In this document: in pieces, positions 16,013-25,119 of the stretch
Numbering within the stretch: position 1 is the first letter of the stretch
Layout: every line of letters starts with the position of its first letter
Source: Pseudomonadota bacterium
GTDB lineage: Bacteria > Bdellovibrionota_C > UBA2361 > OMII01
NCBI GenBank assembly: GCA_900299055.1
Contig: OMII01000062.1
Coordinates: forward strand, 1 to 37,886
Direction: 5' to 3'
DNA: 37,886 nucleotides
Program-made: the position numbers and the translations under genes
Notes under the pieces: model-generated
Told to the model about the DNA's origin: nothing
Databases searched by the model: none
Seen by the model: the letters and a program-made list of their open reading frames with translations, nothing else

Positions 16013-17410
16013 TCAAAACTTAGCGAAGCCGGGGAACCGTGGGAACGGCATCACATCGCGGATATTCTGCATGCCGGTCATGTACATCAAAAGTCTCTCA
16101 AAACCTAAGCCGAATCCGGCGTGCGGTACGGTGCCGAATTTGCGCAATTCGAGGTACCACCAGTATGCAGCCTCATCGAGACCCATCGCGCGGATCTTTG
16201 CGAGCAACACATCGTAGCGCTCCTCTCGCTGCGATCCTCCAATTATCTCACCAAGTCGGGGCACTAGCACATCCATGGCTCGAACGGTCTTTCCATCTTC
16301 GTTTAAGCGCATATAAAACGCCTTAATGTCCTTTGGATAATTGACAACTGTGACGGGCCCCTTGACGTGCTCGTCTGTCAGAAATCGCTCATGCTCAGAC
16401 TGCAGATCGATCCCCCATGAGACCGGATACTCAAAGCTCTTTCCACTCTTCTCGAGAATGGTAATCGCGTCGGTGTAGTCGAGCCGTGTGAACTTTGACT
16501 CGCACACTGCTTGCAGATTGTCGATGTGTCCTGGCTGAACCCACTCTTGAGATGCGAGAAACTCGATCTCTTTGGAGCAGGTCGAAAGCACTTCCTTGAT
16601 GACTCCCTGGACAAAATCCTGAGCTAGCTCCATGTTATCCTCGAGCTCGTAGAAAGCCATCTCTGGCTCGATCATCCAAAACTCGGCGAGATGCCTCGTC
16701 GTGTTTGAATTCTCCGCTCGAAACGTAGGCCCAAAGGTATAGATCTTCGAGATACCCATCGCGCACACTTCACCTTCTAGTTGACCAGACACGGTGAGGC
16801 TCGCGGGCTCCTTAAAGAAATCTTGTGAATAATCTATCTTTCCGTTCACTCGTGGCGGATTCTCAGGATCTAGCGTTGAGACATGAAACATCTCGCCCGC
16901 GCCCTCGCAATCAGAGGTACTAATAATCGGGGTGTTGAGGTAAAAGAATCCACGCTCTTGGAAAAACCGATGCACGGCGAAAGCAGCCGCTGAACGAACA
17001 CGCAATACAGCTCCCATCGTGCTTGTACGGGGACGCAGGTGAAGCACCTCGCGGAGGAACTCCAAGGAATGCGCCTTCTTCTGCAGGGGAAATTGCTCCG
17101 GGTCCGCTTCACCGACGAGGTCGAAGCTCTTTACCTGGAACTCGTACTTCTGTCCCTTACCAGGGGAAACGATCAGCTCACCTGAGACTCTGATGGAGGC
17201 GCCGGTCTGAACCTTAGACACGTTCTCGGCGTAGCCTGCCAGCGTGGGATCGATAACCAGCTGCAAGCCCGCTACCGCCGTGCCGTCAGTCAATTCAATG
17301 AAGGATACTCGCTTGGACTGTCGATGGGTTTTGACCCAACCTCCGAGCTCGAGGTGCCCGAGGGCAACCTTGTCATCATTAACGTCTCGAATTGTTACAA
17401 ATTTTGCCAT
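16013..17410 (-). CDS. asnS: Asparaginyl-tRNA synthetase
   Basis: Class IIb aminoacyl-tRNA synthetase charging tRNA-Asn. 465 residues from the ATG at 17410, supported by GGGAG 7 nt upstream; the frame is open a further 33 codons but that part is not family sequence. An N-terminal OB-fold anticodon domain (GGWVKTHRQSKRVSFIELTDG, here ~22-42) precedes the catalytic core: motif 2 with TFRAENSNTTRHLAEFW and EPEMAF, and motif 3 with GFGLGFERLLMYMTG near the C-terminus. The insertion and motif spacing fit AsnRS rather than AspRS. Divergent from tRNA-Pro. The presence of asnS means Asn-tRNA need not be made by the amidotransferase route. Confidence 0.95.
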   Translation of the reverse strand: MAKFVTIRDVNDDKVALGHLELGGWVKTHRQSKRVSFIELTDGTAVAGLQLVIDPTLAGYAENVSKVQTGASIRVSGELIVSPGKGQKYEFQVKSFDLVGEADPEQFPLQKKAHSLEFLREVLHLRPRTSTMGAVLRVRSAAAFAVHRFFQERGFFYLNTPIISTSDCEGAGEMFHVSTLDPENPPRVNGKIDYSQDFFKEPASLTVSGQLEGEVCAMGISKIYTFGPTFRAENSNTTRHLAEFWMIEPEMAFYELEDNMELAQDFVQGVIKEVLSTCSKEIEFLASQEWVQPGHIDNLQAVCESKFTRLDYTDAITILEKSGKSFEYPVSWGIDLQSEHERFLTDEHVKGPVTVVNYPKDIKAFYMRLNEDGKTVRAMDVLVPRLGEIIGGSQREERYDVLLAKIRAMGLDEAAYWWYLELRKFGTVPHAGFGLGFERLLMYMTGMQNIRDVMPFPRFPGFAKF

Positions 17411-17510
17411 AGTGATTCTCCCGCGCTTCGGTATACCACCCTTTGTAACGCTCAGGAAACGGCAGTCATGCGCGCGACTCAAACAATCGCCGGTAACATC
17501 CCCCCACACC

Positions 17511-17539
17511 TTGATTCGCCCGCCTGAACCAGCTACTCT
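17511..17539 (+). promoter_or_regulatory. Possible promoter of tRNA-Pro
   Basis: -35 TTGATT (17511-17516), 17-base spacer, -10 TACTCT (17534-17539), ending 22 nt before the tRNA. The -10 matches the consensus at only 3 of 6 positions, so this is a weak assignment. Confidence 0.35.
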
Positions 17540-17561
17540 CCCCGGACCAAAAAAGACACAT

Positions 17562-17636
17562 CGGGGTGTAGCTCAGCCCGGCTAGAGCACTAGTTTTGGG
17601 AACTAGGGGTCGGAGGTTCAAATCCTCTCACCCCGA
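17562..17636 (+). tRNA. tRNA-Pro (TGG anticodon)
   Basis: Acceptor CGGGGTG pairs perfectly with CACCCCG; C1-G72 is the bacterial tRNA-Pro identity pair. Anticodon stem CTAGT/ACTAG with loop TTTGGGA (anticodon TGG), T-arm GGTTCAAATCC, discriminator A. CCA is not encoded. A T-rich run (17637-17646) directly follows the gene and may end transcription. Confidence 0.97.
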
Positions 17637-17909
17637 TTCTTTTTTGAAGAGACCATCATCGGCACGCAGGCGGAATCCCTAACGCCCTGATTATCAAGAG
17701 ATCTTGCCGACACCATCACCAATACCAACCGCTCGCAGCTATCCGTCCTGCGAAGATACCAGACGCCAGCTACCACTTTCTTCAACCGACAGTAGCCTAC
17801 CCCAGAGTCCTCCGTTGATTACCCCCTCGTGCCACACTACAGTTGAGTGGACCGTCGACCTGGATACCAGCCAGACCGGGGACACAACAACCTAGCCAAG
17901 AGGTGGTGA

Positions 17910-18506
17910 ATGAAGAACTTTCTGCTGATGACGATAGCGGCGCTCGGACTCACTCAACTCGTGATAAGTGTCACGATGTATGTGCGTCACGCCCCACTAC
18001 ATGAGTCCGCAGATAGTGCTACCACCGACAGCGCCCCACGTACGCACAACAACGAGCCGGACACCATTACAGCACAGCACGAGGCGCGCCTAGCCACGAC
18101 CGCAGCCAAACCTCTCTCTCACGATCAAGACGAACGGGCTCGGCTTGATATGTCGGGCAAGAAGCGCGATCCATTCGTCCCGTACTATTCGCTGAGCCCA
18201 TCGGGAGCGCCCAACCCTAACGCTCCGCTCACCGCCTATGACCTCACGGAACTTCGAGTTGCAGCGATCATCAAAGACTCCGCCGGTTCCTACTCTGCCT
18301 CGATCGAAACAAAGTCAGGCAAGAACTTCATCGTGAAACGAGGCATTCAGATCGGAACTCGTGGAGGCCAAATTGTGGACATATCCCCGGCGAAAGTTAT
18401 CGTCTCCGAGATAGTGAAAGATAGCACGGGGAAACGAAGCGCTCAGTTTTATGAAATGGCCCTACGCAGCACAAAACCAACTGATGGGATGACCGCGCCG
18501 GAGTAA
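17910..18506 (+). CDS. pilP: Type IV pilus alignment protein PilP
   Basis: 198 residues. One N-terminal hydrophobic segment (~4-26) without a lipobox Cys suggests a membrane anchor instead of the lipid anchor found in classical PilP. A low-complexity Ser/Thr/Ala region (~31-80) follows, then the PilP/GspC-like beta domain: the RDPF motif at 86-89, PLTAYDLTELRVAAIIKD (~108-125), KNFIVKRGIQIGTRGGQIVDI and a VIVSEIVKD strand. Known PilP links the inner-membrane PilNO complex to the secretin PilQ. GAGGTGGTGA just before the ATG is a good ribosome binding site. Usual neighbours pilM, N, O and Q are not adjacent, but an AMIN-domain protein lies 2.9 kb on. Confidence 0.82.
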   Translation: MKNFLLMTIAALGLTQLVISVTMYVRHAPLHESADSATTDSAPRTHNNEPDTITAQHEARLATTAAKPLSHDQDERARLDMSGKKRDPFVPYYSLSPSGAPNPNAPLTAYDLTELRVAAIIKDSAGSYSASIETKSGKNFIVKRGIQIGTRGGQIVDISPAKVIVSEIVKDSTGKRSAQFYEMALRSTKPTDGMTAPE

Positions 18507-18552
18507 TCACAACAACGAGTGAGTCCGCCGCGTACCACTCCCGCTCAGCTTT

Positions 18553-20100
18553 CTAGAGGGTAGTATTTCGAATATATGCGCCCGTCCCGTGCACTATAGA
18601 AGACAATCGATCAAGCGAACGGTACGACACCGCCTCCGCCACGACTTCTTCCGAAACGACATCGTGCCCAGCAAGGTCGGCTATCGTTACGGCCACGCGC
18701 AGCACTCTGGTGTAGCCCCGTGCGCTTATGCCGATCCGCCGTACCGCCTCTGCCAACAAAAGACGGGCTGCATCGGTCACCTGTATAGCAGAGCGCAACG
18801 CCCCCTCTGAGAGCTCACTATTGAGCACACCTTGTCGAGCGAACTGTCTACATCGAGCCGCCAAAACCGCTGCTACAAGCCCCTCAGAAGTCGTCGCGGT
18901 TGACGGCTGCGCCCACACCAAATCTTCCACGCGGACCGCCTCTAATTCCACGTGCAAATCAATTCGGTCGAGGATCGGTTGTGACAGCTTTGCCAGATAA
19001 TCACGCACTGCGTGATGCGAACAACGGCACGTCCCAACATGAGAACCGAAGCGCCCACAGGGACATGGATTCATCGCAGCTATCAACTGGAAACGAGCCG
19101 GAAACGTAACCGAGGCCTTAGCTCGAGCAATTTGAACCCAGCCTGTCTCAAGCGGTGAGCGTAGAGCTTCGACCGCGCTGCGCCGGAACTCAGGGAACTC
19201 ATCAAGAAACAACACACCTCGATGTGCGAGACTCACCTCTCCGGGACGGGGGCCAGCGCCCCCTCCGATAAGCCCGGCGTCACTTACCACATAGTGAGGT
19301 GTGCGAACCGGTCGAACCCCTGCCAGCAGTGCCTCAGTCGCCTGACCCGCAATGCTGTGAATGCGAAGCACCTCAAGCCTCTCGTCGGGTGAGAGCGGCG
19401 GCAGGAGCGTGGAAAGGCGTTCCGCCAACATACTCTTGCCACAACCAGGGGGGCCAATCATTAACAAGTTGTGTCCCCCCGCCGCCGCAATCGTTAGTGC
19501 CCTTTTTGCTATCACCTGCCCGAGGACGTCGTCGAGCGATCGTCGAACAGGCACCCGCTCCATCTCTGGTGCATCGATCTGCCCAGGCTCCTCTCGACCA
19601 CTGAGAATTCGAATTGCCTGCGAAAGGGATGACGTTGGGATAATTCGAACGCCTGGCACCATACAGGCTTCTTGCGCGTTAGGAAGAGGGACTACTACAG
19701 ACCGATCGCCTCGCTGCATCGCCGCAAGTGCGTGAGCGGCCACTCCAACCGTGCTCTTAACGTCTCCAAGCAGAGACAACTCGCCACATATTGAAACTCT
19801 TTCTAACGCTGCTTGAGGCACCCCATCGCAGGCACTAACAATCGCCAACGCGATCGGCAGATCGAACGACGCCGTATCCTTACGGACCTCTGCAGGGGCT
19901 AAGTTCACGAGGATATTCTGCGGTGGATCGAATCCTGCACCTCGTACCGCCGAGAGGATCCGTTCTCGAGATTCTCTGACCGCCGCACCCCCCAATCCAA
20001 GGATTGAAAATCGCTCCTGCCCCTCCTGTAGGCGCACCTCCACTTCCACCGGAACGGCATCTAATCCGACGATGCAACTCGTTTGTGCTGTAGCGAACAT
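18553..20100 (-). CDS. comM: YifB-family Mg-chelatase-like AAA ATPase (ComM helicase)
   Basis: 515 residues from the ATG at 20100, where the standard N-terminus MFATAQTSCIVGLDAVPVEVEV begins with the family's own start; an in-frame TTG at 20130 is less likely. An N-terminal ChlI-like (S5-fold) domain holds FSILGLGGAAVRESRERI and LVNLAPAEVRK. The AAA core has Walker A GPPGCGKS at ~216-223, Walker B GVLFLDEFPEF and the AAMNPCPCG block with a C-x-C pair near CRCS (zinc-type). ARGYTRVLRVAVTIADL near the C-terminus is the conserved final domain. ComM is a hexameric helicase for branch migration in natural transformation. It converges with pilP, 46 nt apart. Confidence 0.93.
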   Translation of the reverse strand: MFATAQTSCIVGLDAVPVEVEVRLQEGQERFSILGLGGAAVRESRERILSAVRGAGFDPPQNILVNLAPAEVRKDTASFDLPIALAIVSACDGVPQAALERVSICGELSLLGDVKSTVGVAAHALAAMQRGDRSVVVPLPNAQEACMVPGVRIIPTSSLSQAIRILSGREEPGQIDAPEMERVPVRRSLDDVLGQVIAKRALTIAAAGGHNLLMIGPPGCGKSMLAERLSTLLPPLSPDERLEVLRIHSIAGQATEALLAGVRPVRTPHYVVSDAGLIGGGAGPRPGEVSLAHRGVLFLDEFPEFRRSAVEALRSPLETGWVQIARAKASVTFPARFQLIAAMNPCPCGRFGSHVGTCRCSHHAVRDYLAKLSQPILDRIDLHVELEAVRVEDLVWAQPSTATTSEGLVAAVLAARCRQFARQGVLNSELSEGALRSAIQVTDAARLLLAEAVRRIGISARGYTRVLRVAVTIADLAGHDVVSEEVVAEAVSYRSLDRLSSIVHGTGAYIRNTTL

Positions 20101-20281
20101 ACGAGGGGGGTAATCGCTGATGTCCGCCAAAAGTTGCGAAGTAGCTGCATAAAGTAATCACGAAACACGCTGGCCGGTACAGTATGTGCTTGTTAGGGGG
20201 CGAACGTAGCGAAGGTCACTGCAAAGCTCCACACTTCAGGTACTTAGCTAGCGCATCTGGGTAAATTTTTCCGCTTCCGAT

Positions 20282-21157
20282 ATGTCCGACGTGCCCTCAG
20301 TGAACGAGCAGATTGCGCAGGCCTGGTCCAGGGTTCCGGCGGGCGAACGGCGTGAACTCGCAACCCGAGCCAACCTTAAAGGTGCACAGGCGTGCCTGCT
20401 AGCACTACTCTTCGGCACTACCCTCGCTTTTTGCTTCAAGGAAAACACTATCCTTCTAGGTATGCTAGCCTTGCTGCCAGTTTTGTATCAGGTTGTTGCG
20501 ACCCGTGAATGGATTGAGGGGAAACCCCGGCTGCCAATTAGCTACTTTGTAGCCGAAAAAGCCGCGGCCCAATACGCTCGTCACTACAACACGGCTGACG
20601 CATCCGTCAAAGTACTGTTCAAGGGTATTGTAACCCCGCCGACAGGCGCCATGCAGGAGCCCTCCCCTGGGGACTCACCGAAAAAGGTCAGTGTGTGGGT
20701 GGCTCTGTTTGGTGACCGTCTGATTATGTTCTCCGAACACCCAGAAGGTGCGCGCTTAGAGTTCTTGCAGTCACTTGGCGAGCAGCTCATCGTCTCATCG
20801 GACACCGCGGGCGATCCTGATATGGCCCCGGATATCATCTTCCTCGATGTGCGCTCGACGGATGTTGACGAGCCAACACGTTGGACTCTGCAAAGCATCT
20901 GCCCCCAAGCGCTCGCTACGTGTCTACGCAAGGTCCAGTTCTACTCCGAGCAGATCCGAGCAGAGAAGCAGCGACGAGCTGCGCTGGCTGCCGAGAAAGC
21001 TCGGCTTGAGCAAGAAAGGCTTGAGTTGCGCCGTCAGGAGCTGCTTCGCATCGAGGAGGAGCGCCAGGCCCACGAACTAGCAAAACGACAGCAGCTTAAT
21101 GAGGAGCTAGCGGAGAAAGCTCCTACGAAGCCAGAACCTGCGGCTCCACACCCCTAG
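20282..21157 (+). CDS. Hypothetical membrane protein with C-terminal coiled coil
   Basis: 291 residues, not recognised. Two hydrophobic segments at ~34-52 and ~55-73 would form a membrane hairpin. Residues ~85-215 look globular and mixed alpha/beta (KVSVWVALFGDRLIMFSEH). Residues ~222-275 are a long Arg/Glu/Gln-rich helix (EKARLEQERLELRRQELL) that should be a coiled coil, and the tail is Pro/Ala-rich. The architecture suggests a membrane-anchored protein with a cytoplasmic scaffold arm. No ribosome binding site is clear before the ATG at 20282. It is divergent from comM and 204 nt upstream of the AMIN protein on the same strand. Its place between comM and an AMIN protein makes a DNA-uptake or pilus role possible, but that is context only. 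Confidence 0.7.
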   Translation: MSDVPSVNEQIAQAWSRVPAGERRELATRANLKGAQACLLALLFGTTLAFCFKENTILLGMLALLPVLYQVVATREWIEGKPRLPISYFVAEKAAAQYARHYNTADASVKVLFKGIVTPPTGAMQEPSPGDSPKKVSVWVALFGDRLIMFSEHPEGARLEFLQSLGEQLIVSSDTAGDPDMAPDIIFLDVRSTDVDEPTRWTLQSICPQALATCLRKVQFYSEQIRAEKQRRAALAAEKARLEQERLELRRQELLRIEEERQAHELAKRQQLNEELAEKAPTKPEPAAPHP

Positions 21158-21361
21158 CAGCAGAGCAAAAATAAAACAGAAGCACCATGGAGCCTCATGT
21201 CCCTGCGGGCGAGGTTTTAGGCTAGGCACCTACGTGCTAAGACGGTACTTTAGGAGGGGGCACGGCTAAAAGAAGATCCTTGAGGCCATCGCCATGGTTA
21301 TACGACACCGCCCCCGTGCGACTAAGGCGAGGGCTGTCATCCTTTGACGCGGACTTTGGTT

Positions 21362-22612
21362 ATGTTGTCTATCAAAAAAATCTCTACATACATCCACCCG
21401 TACGTTGTTTGTGCGGTGTTCTCGGCTATCTCTCTGGGGGGAGTGAGCAATGTCGTAGCGGAGCAGCCATCTGCCTTGTCGGGTGGACCGAAGACAATAG
21501 CCTCTAAAGACCGTGTTTCTGTGCTGATTGACCGTGAAATCGAGGACACGAAGAGCTTTATTATCTTAAAACTAGCGGTGCCTACAGACTCTAAGGTCAA
21601 CGCTTTTCTACTCTCAGATCCTCCTAGACTCGTTGTCGACTTTGAGGGGGCTTCAATCAAGAAGAGCGAGAACTTTGCGGCTCCGAGTAACGGGGTCGTC
21701 AAACAGGTTCGCCTCGGAGCCCACGCAAATAAACTCCGCGTCGTAATTGATTTGATAAAAGCCACTCCCCCCGAGTACGAGTGGAAAGCAGGCAAGCGTC
21801 AAGCGATCATCAAAATCCTAGAAGAGGAGAAAAAAGAGGCTCCTGCTGTATCGCCGGTCGCTGCGCCACCTGCGACATCTGCAGCGCCAGCCACCACCTC
21901 ACCGCAACCGGCTACCCCGGTCGCGATTCAACCAACAGCAAAACTGCCTCCAGCCGAGCCAACACGCGCACCCGCAGCAGCCACTCCCACTATAGCGGCC
22001 ACGGTGACCCCTAAGCCTGCTCTTCCAACAGCCACAGCCGCGCCAGTTGTGACCAACACACCATCTACGACAGCATCCTCAGCGGCATCACCACAACCTG
22101 AGCAACGAAAGCTGGCGGACCTGGAGCAGCCCGGAGCGACAGTGCCGGGCGGCAGCGTACCGGCTGCTGCCAAATCACCAGCCAAGCCCGCGCTTCCAGA
22201 CTACCAAAGCGAGGGAGCCACACAGCCCCAACCCCCGCAAGAGCGCCTTGGCGATCTCGAGTCCAGCAAGGCTCCGCCTGCAAAGGGCTCAACGACATTT
22301 TCAATCAAGGGGTACAAGTTCGAATATCTGCCGGACAAAACACCTGTGCTCAAAATCGCACTCAACAAACCTCGCGCCCAGGCGCAGATTAGTAAGGTGG
22401 ACTCCGAGACCTACAAAATAGAAGTGAAGGACTGCGCCCTCGAAAATGAGGACCTCGAATTACCGCAATTTCCTCCCCATGACTTCGTAGGCTTTGTCAT
22501 GGTGGTCTCAGAGTCTGTTGGTAAAAATGTAGAGATAAGTGTGAGCACCGAGAACGACATGGTACTTACCACCTCGATACACGACTCCGAGATCTGGGTG
22601 AAGAAGCCATAA
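21362..22612 (+). CDS. Secreted protein with two AMIN-type domains
   Basis: 416 residues from the ATG at 21362, chosen over a TTG at 21344 because it starts a clean signal peptide (cleavage near VVA-EQ, ~33). An AMIN domain (~50-152) shows VSVLIDR, PPRLVVDFEGA, VVKQVRLGAH and LRVVIDL, the typical peptidoglycan-binding beta pattern of PilQ and AmiC N-termini. A Pro/Ala/Thr linker (~155-312) holds two copies of a motif, QRKLADLE (248-255) and QERLGDLE (293-300). A second, more diverged AMIN-like domain (~313-415) closes the protein; no secretin domain follows. Likely periplasmic and cell-wall bound, possibly a PilQ-related accessory. Confidence 0.75.
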   Translation: MLSIKKISTYIHPYVVCAVFSAISLGGVSNVVAEQPSALSGGPKTIASKDRVSVLIDREIEDTKSFIILKLAVPTDSKVNAFLLSDPPRLVVDFEGASIKKSENFAAPSNGVVKQVRLGAHANKLRVVIDLIKATPPEYEWKAGKRQAIIKILEEEKKEAPAVSPVAAPPATSAAPATTSPQPATPVAIQPTAKLPPAEPTRAPAAATPTIAATVTPKPALPTATAAPVVTNTPSTTASSAASPQPEQRKLADLEQPGATVPGGSVPAAAKSPAKPALPDYQSEGATQPQPPQERLGDLESSKAPPAKGSTTFSIKGYKFEYLPDKTPVLKIALNKPRAQAQISKVDSETYKIEVKDCALENEDLELPQFPPHDFVGFVMVVSESVGKNVEISVSTENDMVLTTSIHDSEIWVKKP

Positions 22613-22676
22613 CTACCCGGTCAAACTGAATCGAATAGAGCAGTGACCTTCCTTGGAGCGGAGCTCTCTCGTGGTC

Positions 22677-22697
22677 CTATTTTTCTCTTAAAAATAG
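22677..22697. promoter_or_regulatory. AT-rich inverted repeat before the multi-HTH gene
   Basis: CTATTTTT (22677-22684) and AAAAATAG (22690-22697) are exact reverse complements around a 5-nt loop, 47 nt before the ATG at 22745. It could be an operator for autoregulation by the downstream HTH-rich protein, or the terminator of the AMIN gene, whose stop is 64 nt upstream. Sequence alone does not decide. Confidence 0.45.
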
Positions 22698-22744
22698 CCA
22701 TCTGGCGTGATACTGTCTCGCTGATTTTCTGAACGCGGGCTGCA

Positions 22745-25096
22745 ATGTCCTCTCGATCACCTCAATCTACGTATGACCCCGCGCTTGCAGAGCGATTGGT
22801 AGGCCTCATCGAGGCCGGGCAGGATTCTGCCGCGCTGCACCAGCTATCAGCAGCCCCGTCGAGCCTACGAGCCGAGGCCGCGCGTGAGTTCCTTTGGAGA
22901 GGAGATGATCAGGGATACCAGTCGGCAAAGACGCTGGTGCGCCAAGGGACATTAGCGCCGGAGGAGCTTCGCTCGATCTTCTCTGCCGCCGCTGAATGTG
23001 GCGAAACAAGGATGCTCAAGCTCATCGCCTCAACGAGCCCAGAGGCAATTGAAGCCGGAACGATTCGAAACGCCCTTCTCGGCGCACTCTACAACTCGCA
23101 GACTGCGAGCATCAGCTGGATCGCTGACACCGAATTATTATCAGTGGAGTCCAAGTATCGAGCTATCGTCCCTCCTCTTTTTAAATCTTCCGAGGAACAT
23201 CGCGGAAGCCTCCAAGCCCGTAATGAGCTAGGCACCGCGGAGATAATCATCACCAAACAGTACCGCGACGCCCAATACGAGCTGCGTCAGCAGCGACGTC
23301 AAGCGCTCCGAACTCAAGAAGAGCCCTCTGCAGCGGAGAAGCGACAACTACGAATTGAGCGAAAGTTCTCAACGCTCCTGAGCAGAGCGATTAATCAGAT
23401 CCGTAGTCATCGACAGCGCCACACCGCAGAGCTGCAGGGCGATGAGCTACGCAATCACCGCGAGATCACTGCACTGCTGATTGAACAAGTAACGCGGGAA
23501 GTTCAGCGTCAACGCGAAGTCGCCCTCATAGAGAGGCCTGAGGCCACCCGCAATCAGAAGCCACATCGGCCATTTGAGGTCACTACATGGCGGGCAACAA
23601 ACCCAGACGGGCACGAGAACTCTCCATCTTTCGCTGAAATGTTAGAGAACTTCTTTCACGCAAACTTCGGGCCAAGGGGCGGAGAAGTAAGAACTTTCGA
23701 CAGTTTTATTGACACGGTCCTCTCAACCTGGGGCGCAAACAATCGCCCACTTTCTCGCGAGTCGCTATGCAGACTCATTGAGAAGAAGCATCCCCAGAAC
23801 GCCAGACTCACCAACAGCGTCTTTTACCAGTGGAGAAACTATCAGAACCAAACTCCAAGTACCGAATCAATCATGACGCTTGTGGCAGCGTTTAATCTCA
23901 ATAAGATTCATGAACTCCTGCTATTCCGAATCGCAAAAGGCACGCCTTGCCACGACGTTGAAACCCTAGTGAGTCGAGCTGAAGACGCCTTAAGAACTCC
24001 AGAAGAAGCAAGAACCCGAGGAGAGCTGTTCACGGCGATCACTGAAGCGTCTGGAATCCCTCTTGTAAACCTCACGAGCGTTCTCGGAGTACATCAAATC
24101 CATATGTGGAAGCGAGGACAGCGGATCGAGGATCCCGCGGTGGTGAGCACCCTCGTAGACCTCATACATCCGGTCGACATATACCCCAAGGAAGAGTTCG
24201 AATCGGCACAGGCCCTCAGCGCTCGAATCAAAGCTATCCTTGGTGGGCGGTCTGCATCAGTCCTTGATGCGGTATTCTTAGCCGAGCGGTCAACCGTGGC
24301 AAATCCAGGCGGCTTACTATTCTCGTTACTCGTCGGCGGACGAGGCATTATGCCCTTATCAGAGAATGCCGCGGCCTCACTACTTGGAGTAACTGAGGGC
24401 AAGGTACGGCGCATGGCGAGACCCTCGCCATGTCGTGGCGGAGAGATAACTGAATCCATCGCTTCTGCGACACTGGATTACGTCCAGGGAGTAACCCCGT
24501 CTACGCGAAATCTCTTATCACCGATTCAAAAAGCAGAGCGAGATCTCGCGCTTGATATTCTTACTGGCGTTCCTTCACCAATTCGACTCCTTATGAAGGC
24601 ATCTCGCGGTGAGTTGTCTCACGCTGGAGAGATCCATCGCTTAACTCGGCAACGTAGAGGCGTTCTACAAGAGTGGGGGTTAAGTGACTTCGAACTCGGT
24701 AAAGCAACCATCACCGCCTCTCGAGCCTCGGCGATGGCTAAATGGCTCGGATTTGTAGGCCCTCAACACCAGGAGTCTCGACGCTTATTCATAACGATGG
24801 CAACAGGGACCCACTCCCAGGAGACTCCATCTCAGATCCTTGACGACATTATCTCCGGCAAAGTAGAGCGACACATTGGAGTCCAGAAGTTTTTTGACTG
24901 GACAGGCCTTACTCGCGCAGAACTCGCCCGGAGAATTGGAGCAAGCAGGACTAGCGGAGCTTCATACACAAGCGCACAACGTGCTGGACGAATATTCAAT
25001 CAAACGCACCTTAGTCTTCTGGCGGAGGAATTGGGCTTGCGTCATCGGTTCGATGAGCTAGTCTCTGTTTTCACCCCTAAGAAATACACACCGTAG
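22745..25096 (+). CDS. Large protein with repeated helix-turn-helix-like modules
   Basis: 783 residues, no family recognised. Residues 1-130 are short helix pairs (ankyrin-like in feel). Residues ~165-265 are Arg/Gln/Glu-rich and probably coiled coil. From ~318 to the end there are four or five modules of about 60-80 residues with the pattern hydrophobic helix, G-x-x-L-x-x-x-L-G-V, W-x-x-G, then a final LVDLI/LAEEL helix: ~318-400 (FYQWRNYQNQ), ~424-480 (VLGVHQIHMWKRGQRIED), ~522-580 (LLGVTEGKVRRMARP), perhaps ~605-672, and ~705-778 (GLTRAELARRIGASR). This resembles degenerate Cro/C1 (XRE) DNA-binding domains. It is followed 23 nt later by a TerB/J-domain gene, so an operon is likely. Confidence 0.7.
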   Translation: MSSRSPQSTYDPALAERLVGLIEAGQDSAALHQLSAAPSSLRAEAAREFLWRGDDQGYQSAKTLVRQGTLAPEELRSIFSAAAECGETRMLKLIASTSPEAIEAGTIRNALLGALYNSQTASISWIADTELLSVESKYRAIVPPLFKSSEEHRGSLQARNELGTAEIIITKQYRDAQYELRQQRRQALRTQEEPSAAEKRQLRIERKFSTLLSRAINQIRSHRQRHTAELQGDELRNHREITALLIEQVTREVQRQREVALIERPEATRNQKPHRPFEVTTWRATNPDGHENSPSFAEMLENFFHANFGPRGGEVRTFDSFIDTVLSTWGANNRPLSRESLCRLIEKKHPQNARLTNSVFYQWRNYQNQTPSTESIMTLVAAFNLNKIHELLLFRIAKGTPCHDVETLVSRAEDALRTPEEARTRGELFTAITEASGIPLVNLTSVLGVHQIHMWKRGQRIEDPAVVSTLVDLIHPVDIYPKEEFESAQALSARIKAILGGRSASVLDAVFLAERSTVANPGGLLFSLLVGGRGIMPLSENAAASLLGVTEGKVRRMARPSPCRGGEITESIASATLDYVQGVTPSTRNLLSPIQKAERDLALDILTGVPSPIRLLMKASRGELSHAGEIHRLTRQRRGVLQEWGLSDFELGKATITASRASAMAKWLGFVGPQHQESRRLFITMATGTHSQETPSQILDDIISGKVERHIGVQKFFDWTGLTRAELARRIGASRTSGASYTSAQRAGRIFNQTHLSLLAEELGLRHRFDELVSVFTPKKYTP

Positions 25097-25119
25097 CGCA
25101 GACATACCACAGGATTGCA

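Noticed and set aside
17704-17895. 63-residue ORF before pilP, on the same strand
   Set aside because: TTG start, no ribosome binding site, Pro/Thr/Ser-rich composition and no recognisable domain. The 273-nt gap is better read as leader/promoter sequence.
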